Assembly (NCBI GenBank): GCA_007922225.1
Contig: ML679995.1
Location: 2,867,928-2,931,927, forward strand
Direction of reading: 5' to 3'
Origin: Emydura subglobosa
Taxonomy: Eukaryota; Chordata; Testudines; Chelidae
DNA length: 64,000 nt
Below are positions 31,203 to 41,284 of this stretch, piece by piece (the first letter of the stretch is position 1; every line of letters starts with the position of its first letter). The notes under the pieces are model-generated. The model did not search any database and was not told the DNA's origin. It worked only from the letters and a program-made list of their open reading frames with translations. The position numbers and the translations under genes were made by a program.

Positions 31203-32787
31203 ATTTCCCTGCTACCCATGGCCCAAGCTGCCCCTGCTCCGGGGATGGTAATCTGGAAGGCTGCCGCGTGGCTGCGTTGGTTTTTTAACACGCCGCTGTT
31301 GTTTTACGGTGTCTCTGTGGTCCAGGGGTCAGCCGGGGCCAGAAATAATTTCCTTGCCTTGGGAGAAGAAATGAGTCCATTAGCATTCCTGGCTCCGGTC
31401 GGAAATGTGCTGTTTCCCCACCACCCGGGAGCCGGGCTGCGCGCACAGTCTCCACACCCCCCTGGGGAGAGCAAAGAGCCCGCTTCATCAAAGCCTCGAC
31501 TCTGGCAGAATTAGAGCCAGGAGCTGCTGCTTGTTGTTTTGTTTTGTTTTTTTTGCTGTGGCAGCAGCAGCAGCGCCATGTTCCTGGCTGCTTGCCCGCC
31601 ATGAGCTGGGCAGCCCCGGGGTCCGCACTTGCCTTCGGCAGGTCGCAGGCGGGACAGCATGGCAGCGAAAGGGAAGGAGCACTGTGTGCTGCGGGGTGCG
31701 CGTGCACCGAGGAAACGCAGCTCTCTTGATTGAGTCGTGCAAGGGCTGGGGAGAGCTCCCGGCCTCCCACCTGCCATGGCCAACTTGTCCTTCCAGAGCT
31801 ACTGGCCTGAACACGGCAGTACGCAAATCCAGCAGGGGGTGGTGGCTATGGACTCCCACCTGTGGACTGCCACCGAGTGCTAGCTAGAGCACGCTCAGCA
31901 CGGGGGCCGCTGGAGCACCCACCAGGCTGCTGGCTTAACTGGGATGAACTGACCAGTTACTGGTGGGGATTACCGACACCGGGGTGGTAACCACTGGGAT
32001 CCTGACGGGACTGGGAGGATATATAATTGGGAGGAACAGGAAGCAAGGGGGAATCAGGGGCAGGGAAGAAAGCAGTGGAAGGTCTCTCCTGCTGCGCGTC
32101 TGTGCTACGTCCTGCCACGTTTGGAACGGCGTCTTAAAGGGACACGTGGTGAAAGAGGAACAGAGTGTGTGTCTTTGTGCCCAGGAGGCTGCGGAAACAG
32201 GCAGGGCAGTGCGGCTCACTGGGTGGCCTGGTGACACGGGCTTTATTGAGTCTCTTTATGCCACCCAAAGGTCTCCGCCTCCCTTTGCTTTGCAGATGGC
32301 ATCCATTGGATACAGAACAACGCGAGGGCAAATCTCCCTTTGGGAACCAACCAGCTCAAAGGAATCCCACCCTTCCACCCACCCCTGAGCTGGGCCCCGG
32401 TGGGATTTTGCCCAGTTCCAGTTGCCCCCGGCCAAGGGTTTCTTTTCAATTGGCTGCTCGCACACTCTGTCCCTTCTCCACTCCCTGTTCTGCACAGATG
32501 CTCAGCAGGTTGCTGGGCAGCCAAGCTGATAAGCAAGAAACGTGCTAGGGGAAGGGAGAAAAGCACTGTCTGAAGCTAGGGCAGAGACAAAAGCCTAATC
32601 CTCTAGGTGACACGACACAGCTCCTTCCCTGGGGCTGCCGGCACTTCACAGCTGGCTCTTTTATCATCACCATTATTATTATTATTTTCTATTAAAGTGA
32701 ATTTCGTGCCGGTGAGAGGGGCTGGACTGACAGCAGAACGAGATCCGCTGTCTACAGATGGAGAACTGGGACCCAGCGAGACGCAAA
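31203..32787. other. Unassigned GC-rich DNA
   Basis: Contains a GCAGCAGCAGCAGCGCC run near 31561 and a CpG-rich patch from about 31570 to 31730. Several overlapping open frames of 90-160 codons on both strands lack any recognisable domain and look like effects of GC-rich composition. A (TTA)n run lies near 32670-32695. Confidence 0.4.
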
Positions 32788-33038
32788 GTATGTCTACACT
32801 GCAAAGGAAAAGCCACATCCATGCCAGCCAACTCGGGCTGTGGGGGTTGTTTCACGGCTGTATAGACTACTGGGCTCGCTCTGGGACCCTTCCACTTTGC
32901 AAGGTCCTACAGCCTGGCCTCTGGCCTGAGCCCCGATGTCTACACAGCAGAGAAACAAGCCTTGCAGTCAAGCCCTGAGACTCCAAATCGGCTGGCCTGG
33001 GCCAGTCACGGGTGCCTAATTGCTGTGTAGACAGTCAC
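32788..33038. mobile_element. MITE with TATGTCTACACTGCAA ends
   Basis: The left end AGTATGTCTACACTGCAA and the right end TTGCTGTGTAGACAG are inverted partners. Inside, CCAGCCAACTCGGGCTGTG and CGGCTGGCCTGGGCCAG, and a central GCTCTGGGACCCTTCCAC with AAGGTCCTACAGCC, also pair. Same family as 48499 and 53060. Confidence 0.75.
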
Positions 33039-33720
33039 AGAGGCAGTCTGTGGCAGGGTAGGGCATTGACCCCAATTGTCTCCACCCATCCTGTCCAATC
33101 CCCACTCTCCGCGCTCGCCGGCTTCTGCCCAATTTCACAGTGTAATGGAACAAGTCTGTGGAGATTTGTCAGTTCCGTCCCCGAGGCTAATGAAATGCTT
33201 TATTTAAAAATAAATAAAATAAAATAATTACCAGGACTGTTTAATCAAACGTGTAGCGATAAACATGCAGCCAGCGCGCTGCTAAATAAGCTCCCAGTCC
33301 CACTGCTGCAGAGGGTGATAAAGCGAGAATAACAAACTACCTGCAACTTGGCAACGCAACAACCCCAATCCGTGCAGATAGGAGCTTAATTATTTCCTAT
33401 CAGCTGGCTGGGGCTCAAAAACAAAGGCAGTGATTTCAAAAAAAGGATATGAGGTTTCTTGTCTGTCTCTTTCATGAAGAATAGCAGCCATGATTACAGT
33501 GGAGCGATTGAGGAAAAGGGATTTGATCTCAAGTCACTGAGTTATTGAAACGAGATATATGTCTGTGGAGAGGGATACTTGAAACTATTGAGCATAGTAT
33601 AGTTTATCCCAGGGTGGATATTTGAATAAACCAAACTCTCACATTCCTGTATTGTAATATTCTGATAGAAATATATAAAAGAAAGACACACACATCCAGA
33701 CAAGCCTTGCTTTTCATAAT
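33039..33720. other. Unassigned DNA, partly enhancer-like
   Basis: An (AAAT)n-like stretch at 33205-33225 is followed to 33440 by repeat-free sequence with TTAATCAAAC, GATAAACATGC and GCTTAATTATTTCC. No gene is visible. Confidence 0.4.
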
Positions 33721-33749
33721 GTTTCAGTGTTGTAGCCATGTCAGTCCCA

Positions 33750-33990
33750 AGATATGAGCGAGACAAGATAAGTGAGGTAATATCTTTCATTGGACCAGCT
33801 TCTGTTGGAGTAGGAGACCAGCTTTTGAGATTCCTCGGGTCTGGAGAAGAGTGTTGGAGCTAACTACAAGATGGAACAGACTGTTACACATAAGGGGCTT
33901 ACACAAGCTGTAGTAGACCTCTTAAAATGAAATGGATAATTAAGGGTGAGCAGGCAGTAGGGTGTGTTACAAATTGTAATGAGCCATAAA
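33750..33990. repeat. Left terminal inverted repeat of the Penelope-like element
   Basis: GTGAGGTAATATCTTTCATTGG, CTTCTGTTGG, TCTGGAGAAG, CTAACTACAAGATGGAACAG and GTTACAAATTGTAATGAGCCATAAAACC recur as reverse complements in 35330-35575 in the expected opposite order. This copy is at the element's own 3' end. Confidence 0.8.
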
Positions 33991-34108
33991 ACCAGTGTCT
34001 CTGTTAAGTCCACAGTTTTTAGTGTCCAACAGGGTTCTGAATTTAAGCTCTCAGTCTTGACTTTTGAAGGTGTTGCACAGGTTTCCCTTGAGGAAGAGGA
34101 CGGAGAGG

Positions 34109-35340
34109 TCAGATATGGAGAGATCGCTTTGGGAAAAGTGTTCGCCCGTAGGCAACAGGGTGGTTTTGTCTTTTATCGTTTTTCTGCGCGAGTTCATTTG
34201 AGAGCATCATGGTTGTCTCTTTCCACCCACGTAGTTGGTGTTGGGGCATTTGATGCACTGGATGAGGTACGCCATGTGCATAGGAGCCATGGATCTTGAA
34301 AGGTGTGATGCGGGTGGTATTGATCATGGGAGCTGTGTAGATATAGCGGCAGGTGCTGCATTGGGTTGGTGGGTCCTGGTCTGTGGGAAGCTTGCTTCTG
34401 ACGAAGATCTTGGCAAGGCTGGGAAGATGTTTGAAGGCAGGAGGAAGGGGCTTTGGAAAGATCTCTTTCAGGATGTGGGCCTCATCCAGTATGAGTTGTA
34501 GTTGTTTGGTGATGCCCCATGTGGGTTCCAGTGTGGGGTGGGAGGTGACTACCAAAGGTGTGTGGTTGGAGGGTTTTTTCCTGTATTGAAGCAGGTTCTC
34601 CTGGGGTGCGTGAGTGGCCCCTTCCATGACGCGCTCTATTTCTCTGGTGGGGGTGCCCTTGTTTGGTGAAGGCGGTTTCCAGTGTGTAAAGGTGTATAAG
34701 CCAGACTTTCTCTTCAGAGCATATTCTGCGGTATCTGAGCGCCTGGTTGTAGCTGACGGATTTCCTGGTGTGTCTGGGGGGTTACTGGCTCTGTGGAGGC
34801 AGGTGTGGGGATCAGTGGGGTTCTTGTATATAGGTGTTTGTAGGGTTCCATTGTTGAGGCTGATTATGGTGTCCTGGCAGTTGCTGCTGGCATGGGCGTG
34901 TTCTAGAGAGAGTTTGATGAACGGATGGAGGTTGCTGAAGTTATGGTGGAAATCTAGGAAGGAGTTTTGGTCGTCTGTCCAGAGGATGAAAATATCTCAG
35001 GTATATCATTGGTTTTGTGGTGAGCTTTCCAGACTTTCTTCTTTGAGGTAGCCCAGGGGGAGGTTGGCATATTGGCGACCCATCCTAGTACCTGTGGTTG
35101 TTCCCAGGGCTTGAACAAAGTGCTGTTAAATGTGACGTTGTTGTGGGTGAGGATGAAAAGGAAGAGCTTGGCGAAGTGTTTGGGGTGGATTTCTGAGCAT
35201 GGTACACTATCTGATGGGTATTTGAGGCAGCGATGCCATCATGGTGAGGGATGTTGGTGTATAGGGAGGTGACATCCATGGTGGTAAGGACGGTGTTTTG
35301 CAAGAAGTTGTTAAAGTTGCAGAGTCTCTGGTTTTATGGC
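34109..35340 (-). pseudogene. Penelope-like RT and GIY-YIG endonuclease remnant
   Basis: In intact elements this protein copies the element RNA (RT domain) and cuts the target (GIY-YIG domain). In minus-strand order: DVTSLYTNIP at 35276-35247; then the catalytic YxDD region, where the first Asp codon is replaced by TGA (complement of 34999-34997), leaving Tyr-Thr-stop-Asp-Ile-Phe; then a 172-codon frame (34627-34109) with PLVVTSHPTL and KIFVRSKLP, phrases typical of the RT-to-endonuclease linker, and a CSTC zinc-like pair. After that a frameshift near 34280 moves the GIY-YIG core (AYLIQC and NYVGG) into another frame. A stop stands right where the coding part meets the right terminal repeat, and the RT N terminus is absent. 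It is clearly dead. Confidence 0.8.
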
Positions 35341-35575
35341 TCATTTCAACAATTTGTAACACATCCTTCTGCCTGCTAATCTTTCATTGCTCAGTTCATA
35401 TCAATTAGTCTCCTTCAGCATGTGTGAACCCCTTTCGTTTAATGATTGGTCTCACCTTGTATTTAGCTCAGACACTCTATTACCTTCTCCAGACCTTAGG
35501 AGCAGCTCTGTGAAGACCAAAAGCTTGTACGTTCCACCAACAGAGGTTGGTCGAATAAAAGATATTCCCTCACCA
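35330..35575. repeat. Right terminal inverted repeat of the Penelope-like element
   Basis: GGTTTTATGGCTCATTTCAAC, TTTGTAACACATCC, CTTCTCCAGACC, CCAACAGAGGTTGG and AAAGATATTCCCTCACC are the reverse-complement counterparts of the left repeat. The two arms differ by many substitutions and small indels, so the structure is old. Confidence 0.8.
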
Positions 35576-35843
35576 ATAAGTGCCCATGAGTTGGGTGAGG
35601 CCATGGGGTGACAGTCACCCCTGGGTAGAAGAAACCCACAAGGCCTTGGCACCACTTGAGATGTGGCTTAATACATGTTGGTGATCTGTTTTCTCTACGT
35701 GGGAATGAATTTCATGCATAGTTTGTGAGGCAGACCAGGTAGGCAACTCTGCTCCCACAGGGACATCAACAGCCCCTGATGAGGTCTTTAGAAAACCACA
35801 CTTCCAAGGGTGTTTCATCCACAGCAAACCCTCTCATGAATTG

Positions 35844-36130
35844 TTAGGGCCTTAGGGGCACACTTCAAAGTTTTACCGGTATAATTATCTATCTTATGCT
35901 GTGATTACTTTACTAATACAGTTATACCAATAAAAGCCTTAATGTGGACACAGTTATACCAGAATAAAGTTGATGTATATAGGTATATTTATTTCCTTTC
36001 CCACCTGGGAATAGCTATGCCGGTCTAAAGCACCTTTATACCATATAACTGTGTCCACCTCTGTGGGTTGTATCACTTTAATGGTACTGGCATTGTTAAA
36101 GTGCAACAACTTTCTAGTGTAGGCAAGCCC
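35844..36130. mobile_element. TIR element, AGGGC...GCAAGCCC type
   Basis: It starts AGGGCCTTAGGGGCACAC and ends CTAGTGTAGGCAAGCCC, inverted partners with mismatches. Interior phrases ACCGGTATAATTA, CAGTTATACCAATAAA, CAGTTATACCAGAATAAAG and CATATAACTGTGTCCAC form internal inverted copies. Non-autonomous; related in its ends to 44832 and 54861. Confidence 0.65.
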
Positions 36131-36329
36131 ACAGTGAGAGAATCCTTCAAGACTTCTGGTTTTTATTAAATTGTTTTCATTTCCCCTTCCGCCAGCGACT
36201 AATGGAATATTGTACAGGAAAACGAAGGCACATCAGACCGTTATTAGGAATTGAACATGAACTTGAGAACTAAGTCAATGTGATAAAAATCTGGATTTCC
36301 AAAATCAACACAACCTGATCAAACGCATC

Positions 36330-37423
36330 TGTCATGCTGGGTAGATGGGGGCGGGGGGGGGGAGCATTTGTTATATTGTTTGACATCAGTATGTCAAAAT
36401 CATAATAATTCATGTGAGATATGCCATGTCAGGTACTGTTAGAAAGGTTGTAATATGCTACATCAGATGATAATACTTATGTTTGTGTGTAATATGTGAA
36501 ATGGAAGTTATAGATGTAGTTGAGATATTTGTATTTCAAATTGTGCTGCCTGGGCAACACCCCAGACAGGATGGCTGCAGAACAATGGCCTGCATAATGG
36601 ACCATTAAGACATCCCCAGGTGCAAGGGGTCCAGGGGGAGAAGCCAGAGATGTACCTGATGAGGCACCAGGACTTTCCCATGTGACTCTGAACTACTTGC
36701 TCGTGTGACTCTGGACTCCATTTTAGCTCCTGTAAGTTTCCACAGGCCGCATGGCCAGAGACAGAGGGTATATAAGATCAAACCACAGAAACCATTTTGC
36801 CTTTGTTCCTGTTCAGTTACTGACACACACCTGCCTCTGGATCAATTCACTTGCAACTGAACCAAAGGATTAAGACCCATCCAGGTGTTGGATGTGTACC
36901 AGAGGAGACTATACAAGCCTGCAACTCCACATTTCTACTAGAAACCTGATGTATATGGACTTTCAATCATTTGTATGTGTCTGGTTTGCTTTGACCCTTT
37001 AACACTTCTCTTATGGTTTCTTTCTTTCTTTTTACAATAAACCTTTAGTTTTAGTTACTAAAGGATTGGCTGGCAGTGTGGTATTTTAGGTAAGATCCAA
37101 ACTTACATTGATCTGGTGCTGTGGCTGACCCCTTGGGGTCAGGAGGAACCTTTTTGGTAAAGAGCATAGAGTTTAAATAACTGGTCTCTTTACTGGACCT
37201 AGTGCTGATTTGGGAGCCAGAGGCTGAAATGCAGTAAAGGGGGCTGTGGGCATTTGTGTAATGGCTTCTGTGGGGATTCAGAAGCGCAGTTTGTGGCTGG
37301 TTGGGAAGTCTGGCTTCAGTGCCACCCACCAGTGCTGGGAGAATCTGTTCTCCATTTGCAGCCTGCTCTGACCTGGGCATTTTCAGGTGGCTGCCCTGGG
37401 CACGGATAGGTCACAGCATCACA
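36330..37423 (+). mobile_element. Solo-LTR-like element with TATA box and AATAAA, ~1.09 kb
   Basis: The ends TGTCATGCTG and CAGCATCACA are inverted partners at nine of ten positions. GTATATAAG at 36768-36776 is a TATA box and AATAAA at 37036-37041 a polyadenylation signal about 265 bases downstream, giving a U3-R-U5 order on the plus strand. No coding capacity. I could not find matching flanks (ACGCATC against ATAGATT), so the termini may be a few bases off or the duplication has decayed. Confidence 0.7.
36768..36776 (+). promoter_or_regulatory. TATA box of the LTR-like element
   Basis: GTATATAAG, followed about 265 bases later by AATAAA, in the arrangement of an LTR promoter and its polyadenylation signal. 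Confidence 0.5.
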
Positions 37424-37473
37424 ATAGATTAAACAACTTACTTTCTGGGAAGGTGACTTGGATGATTCATTTT

Positions 37474-37858
37474 ATCGACTCAAAGACTCTAAGGTCAGAA
37501 GAGACCAATATGATCATCTAGTCTGACCTCCTTCACAACACAGGCCTCAGAACCTCACCCACCCACTCCTGTCATAAACCTCTAACCTATGACTGAGTTA
37601 TTCAAGTTCTCAGATCATGGTTTAAAGACTTTAAGGTACAGAGAATCCACCAGCAAGTGACCCGTGCCCCATGCTGGAGAGGAAGGCGAAAACCCCCCCA
37701 GGGCCTTTGCCAATCTGCCCTGGGGGGAAATTCCTTTCCGACCCCAAATATGGCAATCAGCTAAACCCTGAGCATGTGGGCAAGACTCACCAGCCAGACA
37801 CCCAGAATCAGAAGTGCCTCAAAACGGGACCTTACTCTTACCATGGAATAAACTCTCA
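37474..37858 (-). mobile_element. Older CR1 3' end, minus strand
   Basis: ATATGATCATCTAGTCTGACCTCC, CACAGGCCTCAGAACC, CCATGCTGGAGAGGAAGGCG and TCCGACCCCAAATATGGC belong to the older CR1 tail in reverse. The 5'-truncated end lies near GAATAAACTCTCAAGG, directly against the oppositely oriented CR1 tail at 37860. Confidence 0.85.
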
Positions 37859-37859
37859 A

Positions 37860-38057
37860 GGGAAGTGGGGGATTTTCCATCTCTCGGTGTTTTCAGATAA
37901 GATTGGAGGCCTTTCTGGAAGGGATGCTTTAATCAGACACAAGTTATTGGGTTCAATATAGGGGTAAGTGGGTGAAATTCTATGGCCCATGTGATGCACG
38001 AGGTCAGGCTAGATGGCTGGATGGCCCCTCTTGGCTGTAAACTCTATGAACCCATGA
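37860..38057 (+). mobile_element. Older CR1 3' tail, plus strand
   Basis: GATAAGATTGGAGGCCTTTCTGG, AAGTTATTGGGTTCAATA, GGGTGAAATTCTATGGCCC, GAGGTCAGGCTAGATGG and AACTCTATGAACCCATGAG form the CR1 3' UTR on the plus strand. Confidence 0.85.
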
Positions 38058-38389
38058 GTTCTAAACTCCTTCTACTAATAGTACAGTAGCAGAAGGAAAG
38101 GAAATCCAGAGACAAGTTAGGTTAATTATTCATGTGCCAGTCCACAAAAGTTTTTATGTCAAAAATTGATTCCTGTTCACTGCTTTACACACGCATAGAT
38201 TCTCACACCCATCTTATATCTGCCACAGCACTTGGTTATTTAGAGCTAATCCCTAACACATGTGCATCAGAGCATGAAAAACTTTATCAACTAAGTAGCT
38301 GAAAAAGCTTTACTATCACAATTATTAACATTAATGTTTATATTCCTTATATTTTATTTGGGTTGTGGTAGTACCTGGATGTCCCAAGC

Positions 38390-38440
38390 AGGGACCAGTG
38401 CCCCTTTGTGTTAGGCGCTGTACATACACAAAAAGAGAAC
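38390..38440 (-). mobile_element. MIR/L3-type scrap
   Basis: CAGTGCCCCTTTGTGTTAGG and CGCTGTACATACACAAAAAG match the start of the minus-oriented repeat at 41080 and 51525. Very short. Confidence 0.5.
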
Positions 38441-38576
38441 CCTGACCATCTAGCCTCTGATTTTTCAAATCAAATATATAAAAAAACTTGGGTGTGTCCT
38501 GGTGCACTGAGACTACGGCCTTTTATATTAAGCACCCTCTTACCTTGTGCACATCCTTTCCCCTCAGTTATCTGTT

Positions 38577-39480
38577 TGTGATGGGGTGTAAACCCCAAAG
38601 GCACTGAGAGGGTTAGCAGGAGCCTGAGAGATCAGTTAACCTTCCTGCTGGCTGCTAGAGGGGTGGTAAGCGGGTCCCCCTGGAAAGCAGTCGGGTTTCC
38701 TTAAAAGAACGGCGAGAACCCAGTTATGGGGAGACCCAGAAGACAGGAGGCTGGGAGTTCCTGCTTTCTGAGAACGGTCTGATAGGAATCAGGGAAAAGC
38801 CAGAAGAGGGGCGGTAGCTCCAGTGATGGGGCTCAGAACAGGGTTCAGAGCTCCAGGGAGGCAGCTCCGGGGTGTCAGTGCTGAGGAGTGGAGAGTCCTG
38901 GCAGACTGGTGAAGGACTAAAGCACAAGCCTGGGAAGGGCCAAAGTGGTTTCAGTCGGTACTGTTGGTTTGGGATTTGTCAGAGAAGTCCAGGGAGCAAG
39001 GCTGAACCGTGGCCCAGGCGGAAGCGGGGAGCTTGAGAGGAATACAGGTGCACAGCGAGCCCCAGGAGGGGCTGTGTGAAAGGCCTGCAGACAGGCTGCA
39101 ATGGGAAGGAAGCAGAGGGGCCTGTCTAGGCAGGCCTTGCCGTCTCACTACACGATTCCTGGGCTGAAACCTGTTCTGGGTTTCCTCACTGGCCCACTGA
39201 AACAGGTGATACAAAGACCCCAGGAACCAGTGAGTCAGGACTTGGGCCAAAGACGTGGCTTGAGGCAGGGGGCTATTGTTTGTTAGACTGGCAGTTACCC
39301 TGGAACCAGTGGAACTAAAGGTGACCAGGTGGGTGGGCTGAGTCACAAGAAGAGGAAGACGACTGCAGGGGGCTGGAGCGACAGTCACTTGGGGGATGCC
39401 TGATGAGGAGAGCTTGCAGTGCCCTGCCCAGCCATGAGGAGGTGCTCCAGTGGTAAGTCCACTCCTCCGCAGTGTTGTGT
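38577..39480 (+). mobile_element. LTR-like element with TGTGATGGGGTG start
   Basis: It begins TGTGATGGGGTGTAAACCCC, like the element at 57174, with a GC-rich, purine-rich interior full of CAGGAGGC-type phrases. I could not identify the right end with confidence; the stated end is where the composition changes. No coding capacity. Confidence 0.4.
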
Positions 39481-39508
39481 CCGCCTGTTATCTCTTATCT
39501 GTTGCTAA

Positions 39509-39632
39509 GACTGAAAACTCTCTGGAGCAAAGACTGTCTGTCTCATTACATGTGCCTGTCACAATGGAGCCCTGGGCCCTGGCTGAGGTCTCTCCATGCT
39601 CCCATGGTGTGAATATTGAATAATAACAGTCA
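39509..39632 (+). mobile_element. MIR/L3-type repeat end, plus strand
   Basis: CTCTCTGGAGCAAAGACTGTCTG, CACAATGGAGCCCTGGGCCCTGG and GAATATTGAATAATAACAG are the order of the same ancient repeat found minus-oriented at 41080, ending in its ATAATAA-type tail. Confidence 0.65.
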
Positions 39633-40066
39633 CCCAGAGCTACCCAGGCAGCATGAGAAGGGTGCAGAGGGGTAAATCGCCAGAGTTATTACTCTAGGGC
39701 AAAGGCCAGCCCTCCACAAGCTGGGCTGCTCACAACAATATGGCAAAAGCTAAAGCTGCTTATCAATATCCTGAATGGAATTTCTCCCACACGTAGGTGC
39801 AGGAATTTCTCTCTGCACGCAGGTGCAGAATGCATGACCTCCCGTGACAGTCTTCAAGCCACCAGCATACTCAGCCGTACAGCCCGCCTTATGATTTATC
39901 TACCCAGATACAGGGAGCAATTAACTAAATGTCATCCCCCAAGGGAAGCAGTCTATGCTCTGTACCACCAGATCTCTGCTCTGCGATGGCTTTGATTGCA
40001 GCTCATCCCAAGAGGTGCTGTGAACACAAGCAAGGAAGGTGATGGCAACAGTAAAAGCCTTTATCA
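39633..40066. other. Unassigned DNA
   Basis: No gene or repeat recognised. A short imperfect duplication of GTAGGTGCAGGAATTTCTC / GCAGGTGCAGAAT lies near 39796-39832. Confidence 0.4.
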
Positions 40067-40470
40067 GGAGGTCATCTAGTCCAGCCTCCTGCTCAAAGCA
40101 GGATTAACTTCTGCTAAATCATCCCAGCCAGGGCTTTGTCAAGCCGCAGTTTAAAAACCGCTAAAGAAGGAGATTCCACCCCCTCTCTAGGTAACCCATT
40201 CCAGTGCTTCACCACCCTCCTAGGGAAAAACTTTTCCTAATATCCAACCTAGACCTCCCCCACTGCAACTTGAGACCGTTGCTCCTTGTTCTGTCATCTG
40301 CCACCACTGAGAACAGCCTAGCTCCATCCCCCCTGGAACCCGTTTTCAGGTAGTTAAAGGCTGCTATCAAATCCCCCCTCACTCTTCTCTTCTGCAGACT
40401 AAACAAGCCCAGTTCCCTCAGCCTCTCCTCATAAGTCGTGTGTTCCAGCCCCCTCATCATTCTCTTGCCC
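40067..40470 (-). mobile_element. CR1 LINE 3' end, minus strand
   Basis: It runs from AGGAGGTCATCTAGTCCAGCC through the reversed ORF2 C terminus; the minus-strand frame 40553-40209 reads [21 protein letters not shown]. The extreme 3' ATTCTATGA tail is missing. It is 5'-truncated near CTCTTGCCCCTGAATTTCC. Confidence 0.92.
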
Positions 40471-41079
40471 CTGAATTTCCTTGGAAAGGAGACAGGAAAC
40501 GGGTGAAGGTGCCCCGCAGAGGCACAGGGCTGGGGTGGGAGTTTCAAACACACTTAGTGCTGGCTCAGCTCTGCTTGCATTGAAGGCAGCGCTAAAATCC
40601 CCATTGATGCCTTTGGCTGCAGTTATTTTAACATTCCTACCAAGCTGATGCTTCCTGATCTTTCAGGAGCCCGGCTCAGGATTGGGTCTTTCTCCCAGGA
40701 ACGCAACCAGTCCATTCTGTTGGGCATGTCAATTGACTAGGTTTCCTTTCATTGACTAGGTCCATTGCCTAGGTCTTCTTCCTGCAAAGAGGTGAGGCAG
40801 CCCAATGGGAACACGAGTTGTGCCCTATGGTTCACCTTCTCCCCATCCTGTGAGAAACCAGACTGTCCGCAGAAAGCAACATGAAGTCTTGGCTGTTCGT
40901 CGTCTTCTCCTCCAGCAGGTCAAAGCTCTGTCGGCAGGGTCCAGTACACGTCTGTGCGACAGAGGCTGTTATCTGTAGCCATCGCTTGTGAACCAGCCGC
41001 GGATTGAGCCCTCCAAATGGAGCAATTGTTTCTTAACTCTAGAGCATTTTCTTTTTAATTATTCTTTTTGTTTGGTGGC
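40471..41079. other. Unassigned DNA
   Basis: No gene recognised. A short repeated phrase ATTGACTAGGT / ATTGACTAGGTCC / ATTGCCTAGGTC lies at 40731-40773. Confidence 0.4.
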
Positions 41080-41284
41080 AGAGTCGAGAGACCCATTGTG
41101 CTGGGTGCTGTACGCAGACACAGCGATAGACCCTCCCTGTTCTGAATAACTCACAGGCTAAATGGATGAGACCGGCGAAAGAAGGGAGGAAAAGCAGAGG
41201 CACAGAGATGGGAACACACCTGTCCTGGGACCAGAACCCAGGTTCTCCTGAGTCCCACGCAATCACACCGGAGTTGTGACGCAC
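41080..41284 (-). mobile_element. MIR/L3-type repeat, minus strand
   Basis: CCATTGTGCTGGGTGCTGTACGC, CTCCCTGTTCTGAATAACTC, GCAGAGGCACAGAGATGGG and GACCAGAACCCAGGTTCTCC keep the full order of the ancient repeat, making it a useful intact comparison for the split copy at 51525-52035. Confidence 0.7.

Larger units (their letters stand above)
33721..35575 (-). mobile_element. Penelope-like retroelement, minus strand, with inverted terminal repeats
   Basis: The minus strand carries RT codons with the Penelope signature DVTSLYTNIP, a YxDD region and a C-terminal GIY-YIG-type endonuclease region. Both termini carry the same ~240 bp sequence in opposite orientation (33750-33990 and 35330-35575), as known for some Penelope elements whose terminal repeats can be inverted. 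The 5' half of the RT is missing. An isolated terminal fragment of the same family lies at 63246-63308. Confidence 0.8.

Noticed and set aside
31285..31887. Overlapping open frames of 90-161 codons on both strands
   Set aside because: They occupy the same GC-rich DNA in several frames, have no recognisable domain and no splice context. Composition explains them.
34235..35051. Plus-strand open frames across the Penelope-like region (88 and 145 codons)
   Set aside because: They are antisense shadows of the minus-strand RT and endonuclease codons.
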